Origin: Bordetella parapertussis
GTDB taxonomy: Bacteria > Pseudomonadota > Gammaproteobacteria > Burkholderiales > Burkholderiaceae_C
Direction: 5' to 3'
Assembly (NCBI GenBank): GCA_945890735.1
Contig: CAMDCZ010000047.1
Span: 1 to 13,517 of the forward strand
DNA length: 13,517 nt
The translations under genes and the position numbers were made by a program. This document shows, piece by piece, positions 13,507-13,517 of this stretch (positions are counted from its first letter, which is position 1; every line of letters starts with the position of its first letter). The notes under the pieces are model-generated. The model did not search any database. It had not been told where the DNA came from and was given only the letters and a program-made list of their open reading frames with translations.

Positions 13507-13517
13507 GAACTGTTGAA

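Noticed and set aside
1..13517. Mobile element, CRISPR array, toxin-antitoxin, defence or biosynthetic novelty
   Set aside because: No terminal repeats, repeat-spacer pattern, integrase/transposase or unknown large ORF; essentially all sequence is accounted for by conserved housekeeping genes.

Overview
The window is ordinary chromosomal DNA of a betaproteobacterium. The best match is Burkholderiales, probably Comamonadaceae of moderate GC (Limnohabitans/Rhodoferax-like). This rests on remembered protein sequences and gene order (cox cluster with DUF2970, twin-TM protein, SURF1 and a SCO-like protein, then rpoH), not on a search. I see no mobile element, CRISPR array, tRNA, rRNA or prophage. 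Gene density is very high, and no gap exceeds about 120 bases.

Layout. (1) 1-3390: housekeeping genes. These are a truncated ferredoxin-NADP reductase (fpr, minus), a divergent MaoC-family hydratase (plus), a minus-strand comF-trmL pair, and a divergent BioC-like methyltransferase whose SAM-binding loop looks degenerate. (2) 3423-8111: the structural operon of an aa3/caa3-type cytochrome c oxidase. Its order is coxB (CuA domain fused to a cytochrome c domain), coxA, ctaG/cox11 (CuB insertion), a DUF2970 mini-protein and coxC, closed by a strong bidirectional terminator. (3) 8121-8348: a small two-TM protein (DUF2909-like) on the opposite strand. (4) 8363-12425: a tightly overlapping assembly operon of SURF1, a SCO-like membrane protein with a CxxxC motif, ctaA (heme A synthase), ctaB (heme O synthase) and a lipoprotein SCO1/SenC copper chaperone. 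(5) 12424-13506: rpoH (sigma-32) on the minus strand, with its own terminator and a perfect CIRCE operator (HrcA site) over its promoter.

How it works together. ctaB and ctaA convert heme B to heme O to heme A. SURF1 helps place heme in subunit I. CtaG supplies CuB, SCO (and perhaps the SCO-like paralogue) supplies CuA, and CoxA/B/C form the proton-pumping enzyme. The cytochrome c domain on CoxB lets the complex take electrons through its own heme c.

I did not find a clearly new system. The points most worth a second look are regulatory: the CIRCE-controlled rpoH with a second dyad in its leader, a terminator-like hairpin whose loop contains the cox promoter -10, and phased TTGACC half-sites between fpr and the MaoC gene. 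Among proteins, the BioC-like and SCO-like ones stand out.
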